Assembly: GCF_016808095.1 (NCBI RefSeq)
Contig: NC_068973.1
Location: 5,018,501 to 5,082,500, forward strand
Direction: 5' to 3'
DNA: 64,000 nucleotides
DNA from: Vigna angularis
Lineage: Eukaryota; Streptophyta; Magnoliopsida; Fabales; Fabaceae
The notes beneath the pieces are model-generated. The model was not told where the DNA came from. It saw only the letters and a list, made by a program, of their open reading frames with translations, and ran no database searches. The position numbers and the translations under genes are program-made. This document shows, piece after piece, positions 21,701-42,030 of the stretch (its first letter is position 1; each line of letters starts with the position of its first letter).

Positions 21701-24700
21701 CTGGAGAGCAGGTGAATTGGAGTTTCTAAGTATGTAAGGCTTCCAATCACTTTCTAGCAATGATGTGATGATAAAGGACCATAATGGGGACAATTTGGCA
21801 GTTTGGGTGCTGTGAATTGCAATGCCGAGTTAGTAATTGGAGGCTTAAGGGCTTCATTGTATATTCGGGAAGGAACAACACAAATTTTAGACTAACGAAT
21901 GATAAATTTGTAGCCAAGAAAGCACTTTGTTCTTGATAACAGTTGACTGCTGAGATGATGTTAAACTAAATAGAAGGGAAAAGCTTACTTAGGAATTCTA
22001 TGGTGGTTGGTTTTGGTGATACCTCAAAATGTATTGCAGAGTGCAAATTAAACAAAATGTTTGTCTTCTCAAATTCTTCATTCTAAAAATCACTGATTAA
22101 AAGAAGACTTATTATAACTGAATTCTAAATCTGTCTAGAATGAAGACATTTTATCACAAAAAAAAAAAAAAAACTTGTGAGACGTGAAGATTTTTCACAA
22201 GATAGACTCTGGTTTCAACTAAGCTGAGGGCCACCTCTATTTTTTGAATTCACACCCAACTGAAACAAGTAATCAATATCTAATCTAAGACATTTACTAA
22301 AATAACATGAAAAACAGCAAATCAAGAAGACTAGAAGTTTGTTTAACCACACCAAGCACATCTGACACCCACAACATACTATTGGGATGTAAAAATAGTT
22401 TATGAAAGAGTTGAATGGTTATTGTTAGGATATTTATCCTAATTTATCATGATTATATTGTGTCAAGGGTTACCCTATTTATCATGATTATATTGTGTCT
22501 AGGATTATCCTATTTATCATGATTATATTGTGTCTAGGGTTACCCTATTTATCATGTACTTTTGTATCAATTTATTCTTATAAATAAAAGATTATGAGAG
22601 GGATCAATCAAGCCCTCTAGAATTATTTTACCGTTTAATTCTCAAGTGTTATCTTGCATTCAAAGGAGGTCACAAAACGCATTTCTTCCTACCTTAAGCT
22701 TATTGTTTTCTTTATGCACTTGCATATTGTTTTTCTCTTTTCTATAGTTGTTTCTTTGTTCAACACTTTTTTTGGCACTTTGAGTTTTTTGGAGTTTAGG
22801 ATGAGCTCTAGATTCTTGGACCAGCTCTTGTTAATTACCTTTTCTTGTTTTGGTAGAAGTAAAGAAGCAATTTTTTGGGTAAATATGAAATTTATGCTAA
22901 TGTTTGGGGCAGTTGGCTATGTGTGTGCACATCTTTTATCGAGATTTCTTTGAATGAGTAATTTCTCTAGGAGAAGATTAGTCATTTGGTTTCGAGTTGA
23001 TGTAAAGTTTGTGATCTTCTAATAGGGGCGTCCCTTATAGATAGGGATTGGGAAACTCTATTGGTTGATTTTCCCCTTTTTTCATCCCAGGAGGGATTCT
23101 TATAGAAAACCTTCTCTTTTTTTCTTTTTGTATAAAAAGAAATATGTCAACCAGTTAGGCAGAAACCACTACTTTTGGAAGCTAAATTGATGCTTTTTGC
23201 ATAATGTTAATACAGAGATTTTCATTAGTGCAAATTCTGAACATTTCAATTCTTCTATTTTGACTTGCATATTTTGTTGGGTTTGTTTTCTTAATGCACA
23301 GATATACAGATGCAGCATCTTTCATGTTGAGATTGGGCTTGGCAGCTGACAAGTGTAATGCTACCAATAGCCAGAGCAAGGTTTGGAATATTTTTATTCT
23401 TGTATTCTGTATCATAAATCATATCTTATCATCAGAGATTTCAAAAAGAAAATAACTGGTAATAGAGAGGCCTTCTGAACAGATATGCTGGAACCTTGTA
23501 AGTATGAGAATAAGAAATCCTTGAGAGAAAAAGAAGACAACCGAAATAAAGTTTAAGAGTGTGTTTAGCTGGCATTTTTCCTCCTTAACCCTTTGTTCAC
23601 TTGAATGGATTTAGGAGAGGTGATTGAGTGGATTTGAGAGGATTTGAAGATAAATTTTGTTGTTGTTTATTTGAGTGAATTTTGAGGTAAGCGAAAGTGA
23701 ATTTGGAAGCAACGTTTGTGAGAATTAATATAGGATTTGATTGATGTGACAGATTAAACAAAATTATTTCCAAATCCATCCAAATCCATTCAAATAAACA
23801 AAAAAAAAAATTATTTTCAAATCCTCTCAAATTCATTCAATCACTCTCCCCCAAATTCATTCAAGTGAACAAAACCTAAAAGAAGTTAGGCAGCCTTAAA
23901 AGTTTGTCGAACAATTTTTAGAGAACTTAAAAGTGGATTTAACGTCAAAAAATTGGGTCAAATGAACCTTAAAGGGAAACAAAAAAGAAGACTGAAAACA
24001 AGCTAAGTAAAATAATATTTTAAATTTTTTACACCAAGTTGGTTTTGGACTAATAGCTGATGTTTAGATTGCATGCATTGTGTTTCTTTTTAGGTTCACC
24101 TCTCCAAGTTAATCCTTTCACTAATAAAATCTGAGGCTAAATTTCATGTTCCTTAGTCTGGACACAGTTATACTCTACCATGAAATGTGCTTAGCACTGT
24201 TATAATCTTTTAGATTCTCCAGAACTGCACTGCATGATGTATGATAAATATCTAGAATCAGAGCAGCGGGCACTGTAATTCATCATTCTGCTTGTATTAA
24301 GAACATACAAATTAGCACTTGGAAACTTTGATGCAAGTTGAAGGCAACGGATTAGCTTCCTTTGTTTGAATATTGTTGACTAAATTATTTCTTTGAAACT
24401 CTTCCTGTTGTGCTTGGTTTTATTCCACATGTTTATGTGGCCAGGTCCAAGGCTAGAAATAAGAGAGTTGTGTCAGACAGTAGAAGGTAGAATTTCGAAT
24501 GTATTAATTTGTGATAAACTTCTCATGTTCCTTGTCATATTGCAGGCGTATCTCAGTGCAATTGTTATCTACCTTTATGCTGATGACTTTAAGCAAGCTG
24601 AGAAGTGCTATAATGACTGTTCTCAGTAAGTTTCTGACTCCTTGTAATTCTGCTAAGTGGCTGCAAACTCAAACAGTGTGATATGGATCATTATAGCTTT

Positions 24701-26068
24701 GAATTTGTCATCATTGTTTTTGTTGGTGTCCCTGCTATTGTTTTTTTTTTTTTCTTTTTATTTCCACTAAGTTTTTCTAGTTCCTAGCATAACTCACACG
24801 GTAAAGTTTCTGCTTTTAAAAAATGGAGACCTTTTTGTTATTATCCTGAGCTATTTTGAAAATGATTAAATTGATGACTAAAGGGCATAATAAATGTTTG
24901 TGGTGTCTCTAGGGTTGATGCTTTTCTCAGAAGTGACCAGAATCGTTGTGCTAGCAAGCTACTTGCTGCCTACACAGATGGGGATGTTGAAGAAATCAAA
25001 CGTATTGCTCAGTCGAGTGGTATTTCACATCTTGACCATGTGGTAAGTGATTTAGTACATGAGTTCTTATGGAACAAGAGTTAAGTGAATGTAAAACATA
25101 ATGAATACAATCTAGCCGTAGAAACTTGAGGGCTTGTTGTCTTGATGCTAGGTTTTCCTTTTATTGAATCCATAAATTAAATAAATCCCAGATTTAATCC
25201 AGTTTTTTTATTTTCCGGTTGGTTTCAAGGGTTACCTGCTATAGTAACTTGATGATCTTGTTGCCCCGTACATTACTTTGCTTAAAATCTCTTAACCCTT
25301 GAATGTATAATTCGTGGTAACAGTATGTCGTTAGACTTGTTTGATAGCATAACCAAATTACCAGATCCAAAGTAAATTGTAAAAGGGGGAAAGACAACTA
25401 GTTTTATATCAACCAGGTTACCAGAGCCAAAGTAAATGTATGGGGGAAACAGCTGATACCTGTTGTCTACTCTCGCAATTCTGAGGAATACGGCCGTCCT
25501 ATGTTCCAAGGTGCCTCGGTTCTTGACATACAACCTGAGTCTCCTCAGTTTATTTATTGTACGTCCTGAACATTGTTTCTTTCTTCACTCTATCTGTATC
25601 CTCCTATAGCCCATGGAGCACAATGCATCTGTAAACTACTTTGATGATGACTCAGTTCAACATTTCTTCTCGTACTGGTTCACACAATCTGTCAGTTCAG
25701 TGGCCATCTTCATAACAAGAAAACATTACTTTTCATGAAGCTTCTCATGGTTTCAGCTGTTGTTGTTTCTTTCTATGCTTTCACCTGTCCTCTTTTTTAA
25801 CCTGCCCCTTGTTTGACATCCTATTTTTGCCATTATCAACTGCTTGCAAATTTTATGCGACATACACAATCTTTAACCAGTAGCTACTGATGCTATTACT
25901 TTTATTGATGGAGTTTATGTATGTGGACTTAACTTTTCATGACACTTTGGAGTGCATTGTCTGCAGATCATTAGGCTTGCGAGGAAACTTCCAACAGGTG
26001 ACGTGAATGCATTAAAGGCTAAGAATGCTGCTGAAGAAGATGACCTCGATGAAGACGATCTGACTTAA
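18792..26068 (+). CDS. GSNAP: Gamma-SNAP (soluble NSF attachment protein); join(18792..18838,19302..19369,19471..19555,19695..19853,21142..21279,23302..23380,24546..24625,24913..25042,25977..26068, with exon 9 start 25967)
   Basis: Nine exons give 295 residues; all junctions are GT-AG and keep frame when exon 9 begins at 25967 (the 25977 in the label is superseded). The protein starts MAASDPNKLLAKADKL and reads SLTRWSADWKSATALYEQA, RNHEKAKIAYEKASKGQEML, PWDAAKHMESAAALGKDL, ALEDDGREQMAFDLYRAAAN, SAIVIYLYADDFKQAEKCYN and DGDVEEIKRIAQSSG, then an acidic tail. This is the SNAP all-helical TPR-like fold and fits the gamma rather than alpha subfamily. Gamma-SNAP helps NSF disassemble SNARE complexes after membrane fusion, acting at cytosolic membrane faces. 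Length is normal and no lesions are seen. Intron 4 carries a TRIM, intron 5 an LTR-like insert and intron 6 a MITE. Confidence 0.93.
20216..20535 (+). mobile_element. Degenerate TRIM retroelement in gamma-SNAP intron 4
   Basis: Two related roughly 100-bp ends are visible: about 20216-20308 (TATATAAGTGGGAGCAAGTA, GTTGGTTTTATGAGACTGAG) and 20416-20535 (TGTTGGAGGTTCCACATT, ATATAAGTGGGTGCAAACC, GTTGGTTTTGTGATGTTGAG). A damaged primer-site-like ATGATATTACAGCC lies after the first. The same family occurs at 43340-44015, 54326-54575 and 60780-61172. Confidence 0.6.
22423..22658 (+). mobile_element. LTR-like sequence in gamma-SNAP intron 5, with a 35-bp tandem repeat
   Basis: It starts TGTTAGGATATTTATCC, contains TTATAAATAAAAG as a promoter-like motif, and can be closed at CA 22658. 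Within it, 22443-22556 holds three copies plus a stub of a 35-bp unit beginning TTTATCATGATTATATTG (starts 22443, 22478, 22513). Flanking target duplications are not visible, so this may be a fragment. The rest of the intron (21280-23301) holds nothing I recognise. Confidence 0.4.
23589..23876. mobile_element. Tourist-like MITE in gamma-SNAP intron 6
   Basis: Long imperfect inverted repeats of about 70 bases: left CCCTTTGTTCACTTGAATGG and GATTTGAGAGGATTTGAAGA; right CAAATCCTCTCAAATTCATT and TTCATTCAAGTGAACAAAAC. A TAA trinucleotide flanks both ends (23586-23588 and 23877-23879), matching the TAA/TTA target choice of PIF/Harbinger-type MITEs. Confidence 0.8.
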
Positions 26069-27665
26069 ACTCTGGTTGTGTTCTTATATGTGTTTATTTA
26101 TAGGAGTGTTGATGAACCTATTTCAATTTGACGAGTAAATTGAATTGATCAGTATATATTGGTTTTTGTATAAAAATATTTTGTTTTCTTGCGTGTAATG
26201 CAGTGCAGGTAATAAGAGGAGAGCTATTTTTTTTTTCACATGCTTTTTTATTTATACGTGTGATGTTAATACTTCAAATTAGACATCTGACCACTCAATG
26301 TCACTTTAATAGATTTAATCTGATAGAAAGATTAAATCATTTAATTACAATACTAAGATGAATTTATAAATTGAAACTTTAAATCTCATATTTTATTAGA
26401 GAAAGTAATTGATGTGAATTCAATCAATGATGAGATGTGTCACCTTTCTTACAGAGTTTTTAAGTGATTAGTTTGTTTAAATAACAATTCAATCCTTTGC
26501 AAAATTGATTGACCAAATTATGTTTTGGGTTATTCAATTAATAAAATTTAGTTTGTTTTTGTTCTAAGTTTTAATAAGGTATAATTGGTAACTATTAGTC
26601 TTTTTTGGAAGACAAAACAATGTATAGCTGAACGTGTTTAGCTAAATAATATATGGAAGAATACAATATGTTGGATTAACCTAATTCAAGCTTTTCTTAA
26701 CGCCTTGATTTGATGAATTATGTGAGTATGGTTATTTAAGTTGAAAGCTAATTCAACCTTGTCATATTTCAATAGGTTAAGCGAGTTTACCCATGACTTC
26801 AACCCATCTTTACATTTCTACCAATTCTTAATCGACAAATAAAGTTATAACTTCCTGAAATGAAGTTAACACATTAAAAATTAACATTCTATTTATGTAA
26901 TGCATGTGTTATTTTTTTATAACAAAAATAATAAAATTATAATTATAAAAATAAATATAAATAATTTTTACAATTTAATTATAGATAATTTTTATTTATT
27001 CTGTAAATAATTTTTATTTATTTAATAGATGATTTTTATATATTTAATTTTTAAAAATAGTTAAATTAAAAAAAAAACAGTTAAATTTAAAAAGTCAGCT
27101 GAATTTAAATAAAAAGAACAAAAAGGAAGTGAACATAAAAAAGAGTATATAAAAAATCGTTCTTTATATAAGTGTAGGTATATAGAAAGTAGTTAAAAAA
27201 ACTAAATACCAAAATGAACTCAATCCATCCCTTAGAAAATAAAAGAAAAGACACTCGAGTACGTTCATTGAAATATAATTATATAAGTGATAAAAACAGA
27301 TACAGTAGAGAAAAATAAGAAAGAAAAAGGTAGATAAAGTTTTTTAGGCATTTATTATTATTTTTCAATTAGAATGATTATTTCACTTCCTTAACTTACA
27401 TTTGATTTTACCATAAGTTTATATTATAAGGAAAATTGCTAAGATGGATAGAAAAAATAAAGAAGTATCTAAGAAGTTGCATTTAATTCTTGCTAAAAGT
27501 ATTAACTATTTGTGGGAAAAAATAGAATGAAATACATACAGAAATTGAGTGCTCCATTTTTGTTAAGGGAACTAAACAGAGATTTATTGATAAATATGAT
27601 TAAATGGTTAATGAAAAACCCTTATTCTTTCTTCTTTTCCAAGAAACACCATCTTCCTCACAATC
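26069..27665. other. Intergenic AT-rich stretch
   Basis: The 3' UTR of gamma-SNAP is expected in the first 150 bases. The remainder is AT-rich without a supported gene. The frame opening at 27512 and running into the fasciclin-like gene is a shadow. Confidence 0.5.
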
Positions 27666-28319
27666 ATGCAAAAGCTCATCTTCTTCATCCTCATTCTAAT
27701 AATGGTGGACCCCACATCTTCAACACCCTCTCCACCAACACAACAAATCAACAACATTCTCGATGCGCTTATAGGTGCAACCGACTTCAGCGCCTGGGTC
27801 TCCATCCTCTCCTCCGCCAACGGCACCCTCCTTCCGCTCAGCGCCACCCTCTTCATCCCACGCGACGCCGCCCTCGACAGTCCTCCGCCGGATCCCCTCC
27901 TACTCCCCTATCACGTCGTCCCCCAGCGCCTCCCCTTTTCCGACCTCCTCCTCCTGCCCCGCCGCGCCCGCCTCCCTACCCTCCTCGCCGCCAAAACCAT
28001 CTCCGTCACCGACAACTCCCCCGCCAACTTCTCCCTCGACCACACTCCCCTCACCCACCCCGACCTCTTCTCCACCCCTTCCCTCGCCGTCCACGGCGTC
28101 CAGTCCTTCCTCGACTACTCTCTCTTCGGCGACGGCCTCCCGCCCTCGCCTCCTCCCCCCGCTGGCCACTCCGTCGACTCCTTCTGGAACTCAGGCGCGT
28201 CCTCCTCCGGCTCCCGCCTCAACGGCGTCGTTATGCTACCCCTCTTCTCCTTCGTTCTTCCACTGCTACTATGCCAAGGTTTTTCAATCTATCGATTTCA
28301 AGAATATTCAAGAAATTGA
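27666..28319 (+). CDS. Fasciclin-like arabinogalactan-type protein, single FAS1 domain, 217 aa
   Basis: ATG 27666 begins MQKLIFFILILIMVDPTSST, a signal peptide (about residues 1-19). The FAS1 domain follows (about 28-165): INNILDALIGATDFSAWVSI near the start, ATLFIPRDAAL as the H1-type motif, LLPYHVVPQRLPFSDLL, and AVHGVQSFLDYSLFG at the H2 position. A Pro/Ser-rich hinge (PPSPPPPAG) leads to a hydrophobic segment (VVMLPLFSFVLPLLLCQ). FLAs are extracellular adhesion-type glycoproteins, often GPI-anchored. Here about 13 polar residues trail the hydrophobic stretch, so either anchoring is atypical or CCAAG|GTTTTT near 28275 is a splice donor and the true end differs. Codons are extremely C-rich at third positions, unlike all neighbours, which creates long spurious frames in every register. 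Single exon; the exact FLA subgroup is not assigned. Confidence 0.8.
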   Translation: MQKLIFFILILIMVDPTSSTPSPPTQQINNILDALIGATDFSAWVSILSSANGTLLPLSATLFIPRDAALDSPPPDPLLLPYHVVPQRLPFSDLLLLPRRARLPTLLAAKTISVTDNSPANFSLDHTPLTHPDLFSTPSLAVHGVQSFLDYSLFGDGLPPSPPPPAGHSVDSFWNSGASSSGSRLNGVVMLPLFSFVLPLLLCQGFSIYRFQEYSRN

Positions 28320-28714
28320 GTGAGCTTTCGAAAACTATGATAACATCTTACGCCAAACGGTTAGTTTCTTCGATTTCTACTTCTCTGATGAACAACATTT
28401 CTTACTAATTTCAAGAAACTTTCTTACGTTTTTTCAGATTTCCATTACAAATTACGTCTTCGTTTCTTTAGTTCTGCATGCACTACTTTTTTTTTTGTGG
28501 GTCCCACTTCCCTTGTTCTCTCGTACTTTTAGCATTCAAAATTGAAACTAAGGATTGTTAAGTAATTTACTTTTTCAATTTTTTTAATTTAATAATAAAT
28601 TATTTCAATTTATCTAAATAAGACCGCTATTAGTTTCTTTAGCATAAAAATAAATTTTCGACAAAAGATTGATGACGAAGCTTTTATTGATCTTTATCAT
28701 GTGTAATAGTAAAT

Positions 28715-28756
<42 letters not shown>

Positions 28757-29347
28757 AATTACGAAAATGAGATAGTTTGTAATTTTCGAATTTTTCATAA
28801 TTACGTTTTTTTCATCATTAGTTAAATGTGTTATACTCAAATACTTACTAAGTTACGCTGATAAATTATTTTTTTTACAAAAAATAAAAAAAATAGTTAA
28901 TCTATAATAAATGAGATAAATTACAGAATTTATTTTTTAGCAGCACAAACATAAGTTTTTAACTATGTTTTCTTAAATAAATAAGTCAACTTCTAACAAC
29001 AAATTATTTTTTTTCACAATTCAAGTCTAACATAAAAAATTCGACTTGATTCAATTATCGAATGGAGAGGGTGCTCACCTTATTAATTGATATCTTTTAC
29101 AAGCTACTTTCAATTCATATTTTAAAATAATAACTTTATTATTTTTGAATTTTAAGATGTTTTCTCTATTGTATTTACTACCTTGTAAATATTTAACTTA
29201 TTTAAATTTTAATACACTTGATAAATAAAGGCAATGAATTCTGATTTTAATATTTTCGTATTTTTTTCTTAATTTTTGCTTTTGATAATATGTAAAACAT
29301 TTTGGATAATTAATCAATCCGATGTCACTGTTGATCTATAAGATAAA

Positions 29348-29415
<68 letters not shown>

Positions 29416-31045
29416 CCACAATTTGTTTTCCTTCCAAATAGCTATTTATTTTCTTCGATAACATTTAAATTGTTCTTTAAAGCTATGTTATCTAACAATT
29501 TCACACATTATATAAATTTTTTCTAAATTTACTAAGAAAATATGAGATGTCTTTAGACCATCCAAACCAAAATCTAAGCATAATAAAATTTTACTTAAAA
29601 CCACACATTAATATTAAAAATATATAATTATCCAAGCACTTAGATTTAAAACTCTCAATGAATTCTTTAAAGAATGTTGTGTAATGTGTTTGTAGACAAT
29701 CCAATCACTAATATTTATTTAGTATTTGATACATGTTTAATAAAGTGAATCCAATGTTTCCATATTCGTGTTTAGTTGGACATAATCTCAATTATAATCC
29801 TTATCTCGATTGCATATTATTCTGCCAATCCCATTTAATTAATTGAAAAACTTAGAATAAAAGAGAAAGTGGACCTAAATTAGTTTTGAATACAATACGA
29901 CAATATAGTTCAAATTTAATATTTCAAAATTTATATTTATTTAATCTTTTAATTTCTTCTGTGTCAGTCGGATGCAAATTTATATCCAGATATGTGTAAT
30001 ATAGTAAGAAATTGAATTTATGTGATATTGTTGTAGTTTTTCTTACTATAATGATGTAATTATTTACATATTTTACATAAATAGATATATTTTAAGTAAA
30101 TTACGAAGATGGACAAATAAAGACAATTGTCTATAAAAGGTTATTCTATTTTTTTTTTGTCTTTCTCTAATTGTTTTAATAAAATAAAGAAAAAAAGTAG
30201 AACAATCCTAAAATTAAACAAGATTTGTTCATTTTGGAATTATGCTCGGACTCAGGATTTGTCCATCTTTATAAATAATCAAAATAGATGATCATGCTAA
30301 ATACTCAATAAACACGAGTTAGTTTCTTGGTCAAGTGAAAACACTCAATAAAAATTTATTATTGTTAATTTTAATTCAAAATAAAATAAAAATAAAATCT
30401 AAGTTTTATGCAAAACCATTTTATTTAAGTTGCGTTTGATAGAAGGGAAATATTTAGTTTTCCACAATCCAATAATAGAAGTTTGATTCCAAGTATGAAA
30501 AAAATTGAGACATGAAATTCAATCTGTCTATCAGCTAGAGACGAATGAAATCTCGAACCTGCAGTTTATTAAACACAAGATTCTGTCATATTTAAAGCAC
30601 CCCCTTTGGGTTCTAAGATGTAAGGATTTACTAATTCCGTTTACTTGAGACTACAATCATACATTCAAAATTTTGAGCTGAAGCAATTGGACTTGAGCAC
30701 CAAATGTCCCCATGAATTTTTCCCAACCTTTTATCATTTATTGTAACACCAGCATTTTTTCTTAGTATGTACAGAAATTTTGAGAGAAAAGGAATATAAT
30801 GTAAACCTAAATGCAGCTACAGCTAATGGTAGACCTTAAAAGGAAAATTGTATACGAATGTTGGAAAATGGGTCAATGGCTTTGTCCATGTGTATAGGTC
30901 ACTGATGAAGGGCAAGTAGCAAAAATTTATCTCCTCTTCACCCACAAAACTCTTCAGTTTAATTTTTCTCTGAAAGAATGGATCTAACTATTATGACTAA
31001 ATCAAATATATCTATCCAGACTCAAAGAATTGAGATCTTCATTTC
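28320..31045. other. Intergenic AT-rich stretch with two (TA)n tracts
   Basis: (TA)n tracts lie at 28719-28753 and 29352-29413. No supported gene. The last few hundred bases before 31046 are probably the 3' UTR of the JmjC gene on the minus strand. Confidence 0.5.
29352..29413. repeat. (TA)n microsatellite, about 31 units
   Basis: An uninterrupted dinucleotide tract, the longest microsatellite in the window. Confidence 0.95.
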
Positions 31046-38276
<7,231 letters not shown>

Positions 38277-38517
38277 TGAGTGCAATATTATGAAAAGGCC
38301 AAATGAATAATAATGCCTGCAACAAAAACCAGATACCCCTTTTTCATTACAGTTCACAAAAAGATCAAGGGGATAACCCAGAAACAGTTTTCTACTTCTC
38401 TACAAGCAAACCAACTGACAGAAGAAAAAAAAACGTTAAAAAACAGTAAAAAGGAATAAAAAAGAAAATTAAAAGGGGAAAAAAGAAGAACAAATGCAGA
38501 ACATCAAAATACTCACC
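38277..38517 (-). other. 5' leader exon and leader intron of the JmjC gene
   Basis: The ATG exon begins at 38316 after an acceptor (TTGCAG). A donor GGTGAGTATT lies at 38515-38516, giving a leader intron of 38317-38516. A CT-rich minus-strand stretch near 39050-39075 may be the first noncoding exon. Confidence 0.5.
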
Positions 38518-40977
38518 CAATGCAGCAAAAGATAGTTCGTTCCTTTCACGTTGTGATTGCGTACAAATGAATTAAACTAGAAATTCCTTTAGAGATCAAC
38601 ACAGTGAAGAAAACCTAAATGCAAATTCAATTTGCATGTGTATGCAAATTTCTGTGAAACCCCTTAACAATTACCTACAAATGTAAAATAGTACAAAATC
38701 CTATGAATTTTGGAATCAAATCAAATGCTCAAAAATTCAAACAGTTCCCACAAGATGAAGACAACAAAATTAAAAGGAGAAACAGAAACAACAATTGACT
38801 CAGTAATTTCCTTTAATTTATTTTGACAGGTGGACTGGGAAACAAAACTATCAAATTAATAATTAATAAAAAGAAATAATGAGCAAGATATATCTCCTCA
38901 ACAAAAAGTAAAATCCCAATACTTTTCAAAATATTCTATTCAATTCCCTTTATTATTTTACTAAAACCAAAACCATTTTTATTATTTTTGTGAAGAAAAT
39001 ATATAGTATAGCCTCTAAAAAAATAAATATATAAAACTGTACATACGGCAGAGAGAAAGAGAGAGGTGAAGATCCTTCTTTGAAAGGTGTCTTTGCTTCT
39101 TAAGTAATCTACTCCTCTTGTTATAACAGTTTTTTATATCTTTAAAATATATTATCAAATTCTTTATTTATTTTTTTTTCTCTCTACAAATCTAGATTAT
39201 AAAAGCTCAAAAATTACAAATGATGGTTTAAAAATTAAAAGATATTAAAATATTATGTAATATCTATTAGGAATCAATAGATCAAAATTGCATATCTATA
39301 AAGACCAAATAAGTAATTAATGTGCATTTGAAATAAGATTAAATATTTTATCAAGATAAATTGTTATGTTAGTTATAATATTACAAAATCTTTTACCATC
39401 TAATAACTGTAGATAATACATTTGCTATAAACTAACTAAATTTTATAATAGTGATAATATAAAAATTATGACAACAATTACTTTGACCAGTTAACAGTAT
39501 GAAACCAATTACATTAGAAGTGCATAATTATTAAACTATAAAATAAATGAATGAATAAAAAATATAAAAAACCATTGAAAGTAGGGTAAGTATAAACTAA
39601 AATATATAAAAAAAAAAAAAGAGACCGTGAGAAAGTCAAATGAACCCGCTCTAACGCACGCAGTATTAACGGAAAGTGTGAAACCAACCAACGAACTCTG
39701 TGTACTCTCTTTGCAAAAAAAACATCAAACAATCATCACGAACTATCTCAACCTCAAAACTGTGGGTCCTTTTTTATTTTATTTTTCTCAAAATTAACAT
39801 CAAACAAAAAACACAAATAACCAACTATTTATTTCTATTTACTCTAAAACAGACATAATTATTGTTAGCTGTATGAAACTATTTATGATTATGTTTGTGT
39901 TCTTTTTAGGTTAATTTGGTATAATTTTAGAGATACTAGCAATTACTACTACCTACTCTTAAACAGTTTATACCTATTTAATTAGTGTAATTTCTGATTT
40001 AATTTTCTGTTTTCTCCATTTAAAACACAATTTTCTTTTTTTATTTTGAATCTAAAAAATATATTGAAAAATATATTTATCTGTTTAAGGTTTTCAAAAA
40101 TATTTACTACAAATATTTATCAATTTGGGTTTATAAGATTTACAAAAGTTGGATAAGCATGTCATGATTAACTATTTGAAAGCTTAGAACCTTAGTACTT
40201 GCAAGTTTATGGGAGAAGTTGTCTTGTTGTACTGTATGTGTGCCTATGCACATGTGATTTTAGGGAGTTATAGCATCTATATAGTATGTAGTTTATTGTT
40301 TTTTTTTTCTTTTAAAATATTATTTGTTGTTTTGTTTGTTATTTTTTAATTTAGGCTTCGCACTATAGTTTTACACTTCCGTGTGGTTGTTTTGTTATTT
40401 TAGTTCTTTCTTTTGACAAATTATTTAGACAATATATATCAAACTTATTTTTCTATATATGTTAATCACGTAATCACTAATTTAGAATTGTAATATTAAA
40501 TGCTATATTAGAAATGTTTGGATTTGGATAATTTAAATTAATCATAATGTGTTTTGATTTGATTAAGTTTGAATATATGAACTAAACTAGATCAACTTTT
40601 GTGATTAATTACTTTATAGTTTTATTATTATTATTATATATTATTTTTTTTGTATAATGGGGCTATTATGATGAATAGTTTTATCTTGTTTTTTCTCTCC
40701 AAAAGAATTAGAATAAAATATTAAAGTACAACGAATGTCTACCATAAAAAACAAAGAATAAAAGTAGTTATATTATATTGATACATTGAGAAAAAAGAAG
40801 AAGATAATCTCCATGACCTATATATCTCCTATAAGTTTAATAAATCTCCTATACTCATTTGTACAATATTACCCAAAATTAAAATACAAACATCAAAATT
40901 AGTCTCTTTATATCATTTCTTTCAGGTAATATCTTTTTTTTTTCTTTAACCTTTCCCTCCAAGACTAATAATATAAT
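38518..40977. other. Upstream region of the JmjC gene and intergenic AT-rich DNA
   Basis: 38518-39120 probably includes promoter and first leader exon of the JmjC gene. 39120-40977 is AT-rich with poly-A/T runs and no supported gene. Confidence 0.4.
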
Positions 40978-41339
40978 CACTAGTAAAAAAAGCGGATTTT
41001 GACGCCCCATATACGCTTCGGTTATTGAGAAACCGAAGCGTACAAGGTTATATGCCTCGGTCCCCATTCAACCCGAGGTTCAAAAGCTATATTGCTTCGG
41101 TTAACACAAAATCGGTGCCTATACACCTCTACTGCGCTGTCTGAAAAGTCTGACACGTAACTACTGCCTGTTTGCTACGAAACCGGTGCCTAAACCCTTC
41201 CTATTGCTTCGTTTGTAATGAGACCGAAGCCTATACACCTCTGCTGGTCACTATATTGACTCGGTTAAAGGTAGAACCGAGGCCTATTACTCGGTCAAAT
41301 CACTCAACCTGACCCGCTTTTTCATTTTTTCCTCTTCTT

Positions 41340-42030
41340 TCCTCTGACACTCTCATCTCACTCTCATCTCCCCTCTCGTTCTTTCCTCTTCTCACTCTCA
41401 TCTCCCCTCTACCCTCTCGCACTCTCGCCCTCTGCCCTCTCGCACTCTCGCCCTCTGCCCTCTCGCCCTCTCGCCCTCTGCCCTCTCGCAGCAAGCCGCC
41501 GTTCAACCCTTGCCTCAAGCCGCGTTCATCCCTTGCCGCAAGCCGCCGTTCAACCACGCCGTCGGCCGCTGCCGTTCCACGGTGCTCGAGAGAGGGATCT
41601 CCTCATCGCAAGCCTTTCATCGTCACGGTAAGCCTTCTACACTCACAGAATCATCTCTGTTAGGGTTTCTTCTCCTTTTCACCATTTCCCTTCGATTCCA
41701 CCGATTAAAAGCTTGTTTTCACCGTTAGAAACTTTTTCCACCGATTAAACTTTGATTTACACCGATCAACATAATAAGTTTCCTTTTTCTTCTAGGGTTT
41801 CTAGGGCGGAAGAGGGCTTTAAGGGCGGTGACGGCGGCAGTGGATGGAGGTTTGCGAGCAGTGGCGAGGCTGTTGTTGTTGTTGGGGTCGAGGAGGACGA
41901 GGCATTTGCAGAGGCATGCGGGACAAAAGCCGGTGAAGGCTTCGTCGGGGTGGCGGGGCAGGAGGTGGAGGGGCGGCGGGCCTGCGGCGGTTGGGGTTTG
42001 GAGGAGCAAAAGCTCACACGGTAAATCTCA
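41340..42030 (+). other. GC-rich gene-like cargo inside the CACTA element
   Basis: 41340-41490 is a CT-rich array of CTCTCGCCCTCTGCC-type words, like a leader. 41490-41628 is GC-rich and ends CGTCACG before GTAAGCC. A T-rich stretch runs to TTTCTTCTAG (ends about 41798), then GC-rich sequence continues to about 42020 and ends ACACGGTAAATC, another donor-like site. This is the shape exon-intron-exon on the plus strand. Open frames exist in several registers and none matches a protein I know. Capture of host gene pieces by CACTA elements is established; the donor here is unknown. Confidence 0.45.

Noticed and set aside
27512..28408. 298-codon Pro/Arg-rich and 182-codon Ser/Pro-rich frames
   Set aside because: Shadows of the C-rich fasciclin-like gene in other registers.
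41300..41557. Arg/Glu-rich minus-strand frame
   Set aside because: Translation of a CT-rich simple array inside the CACTA element.
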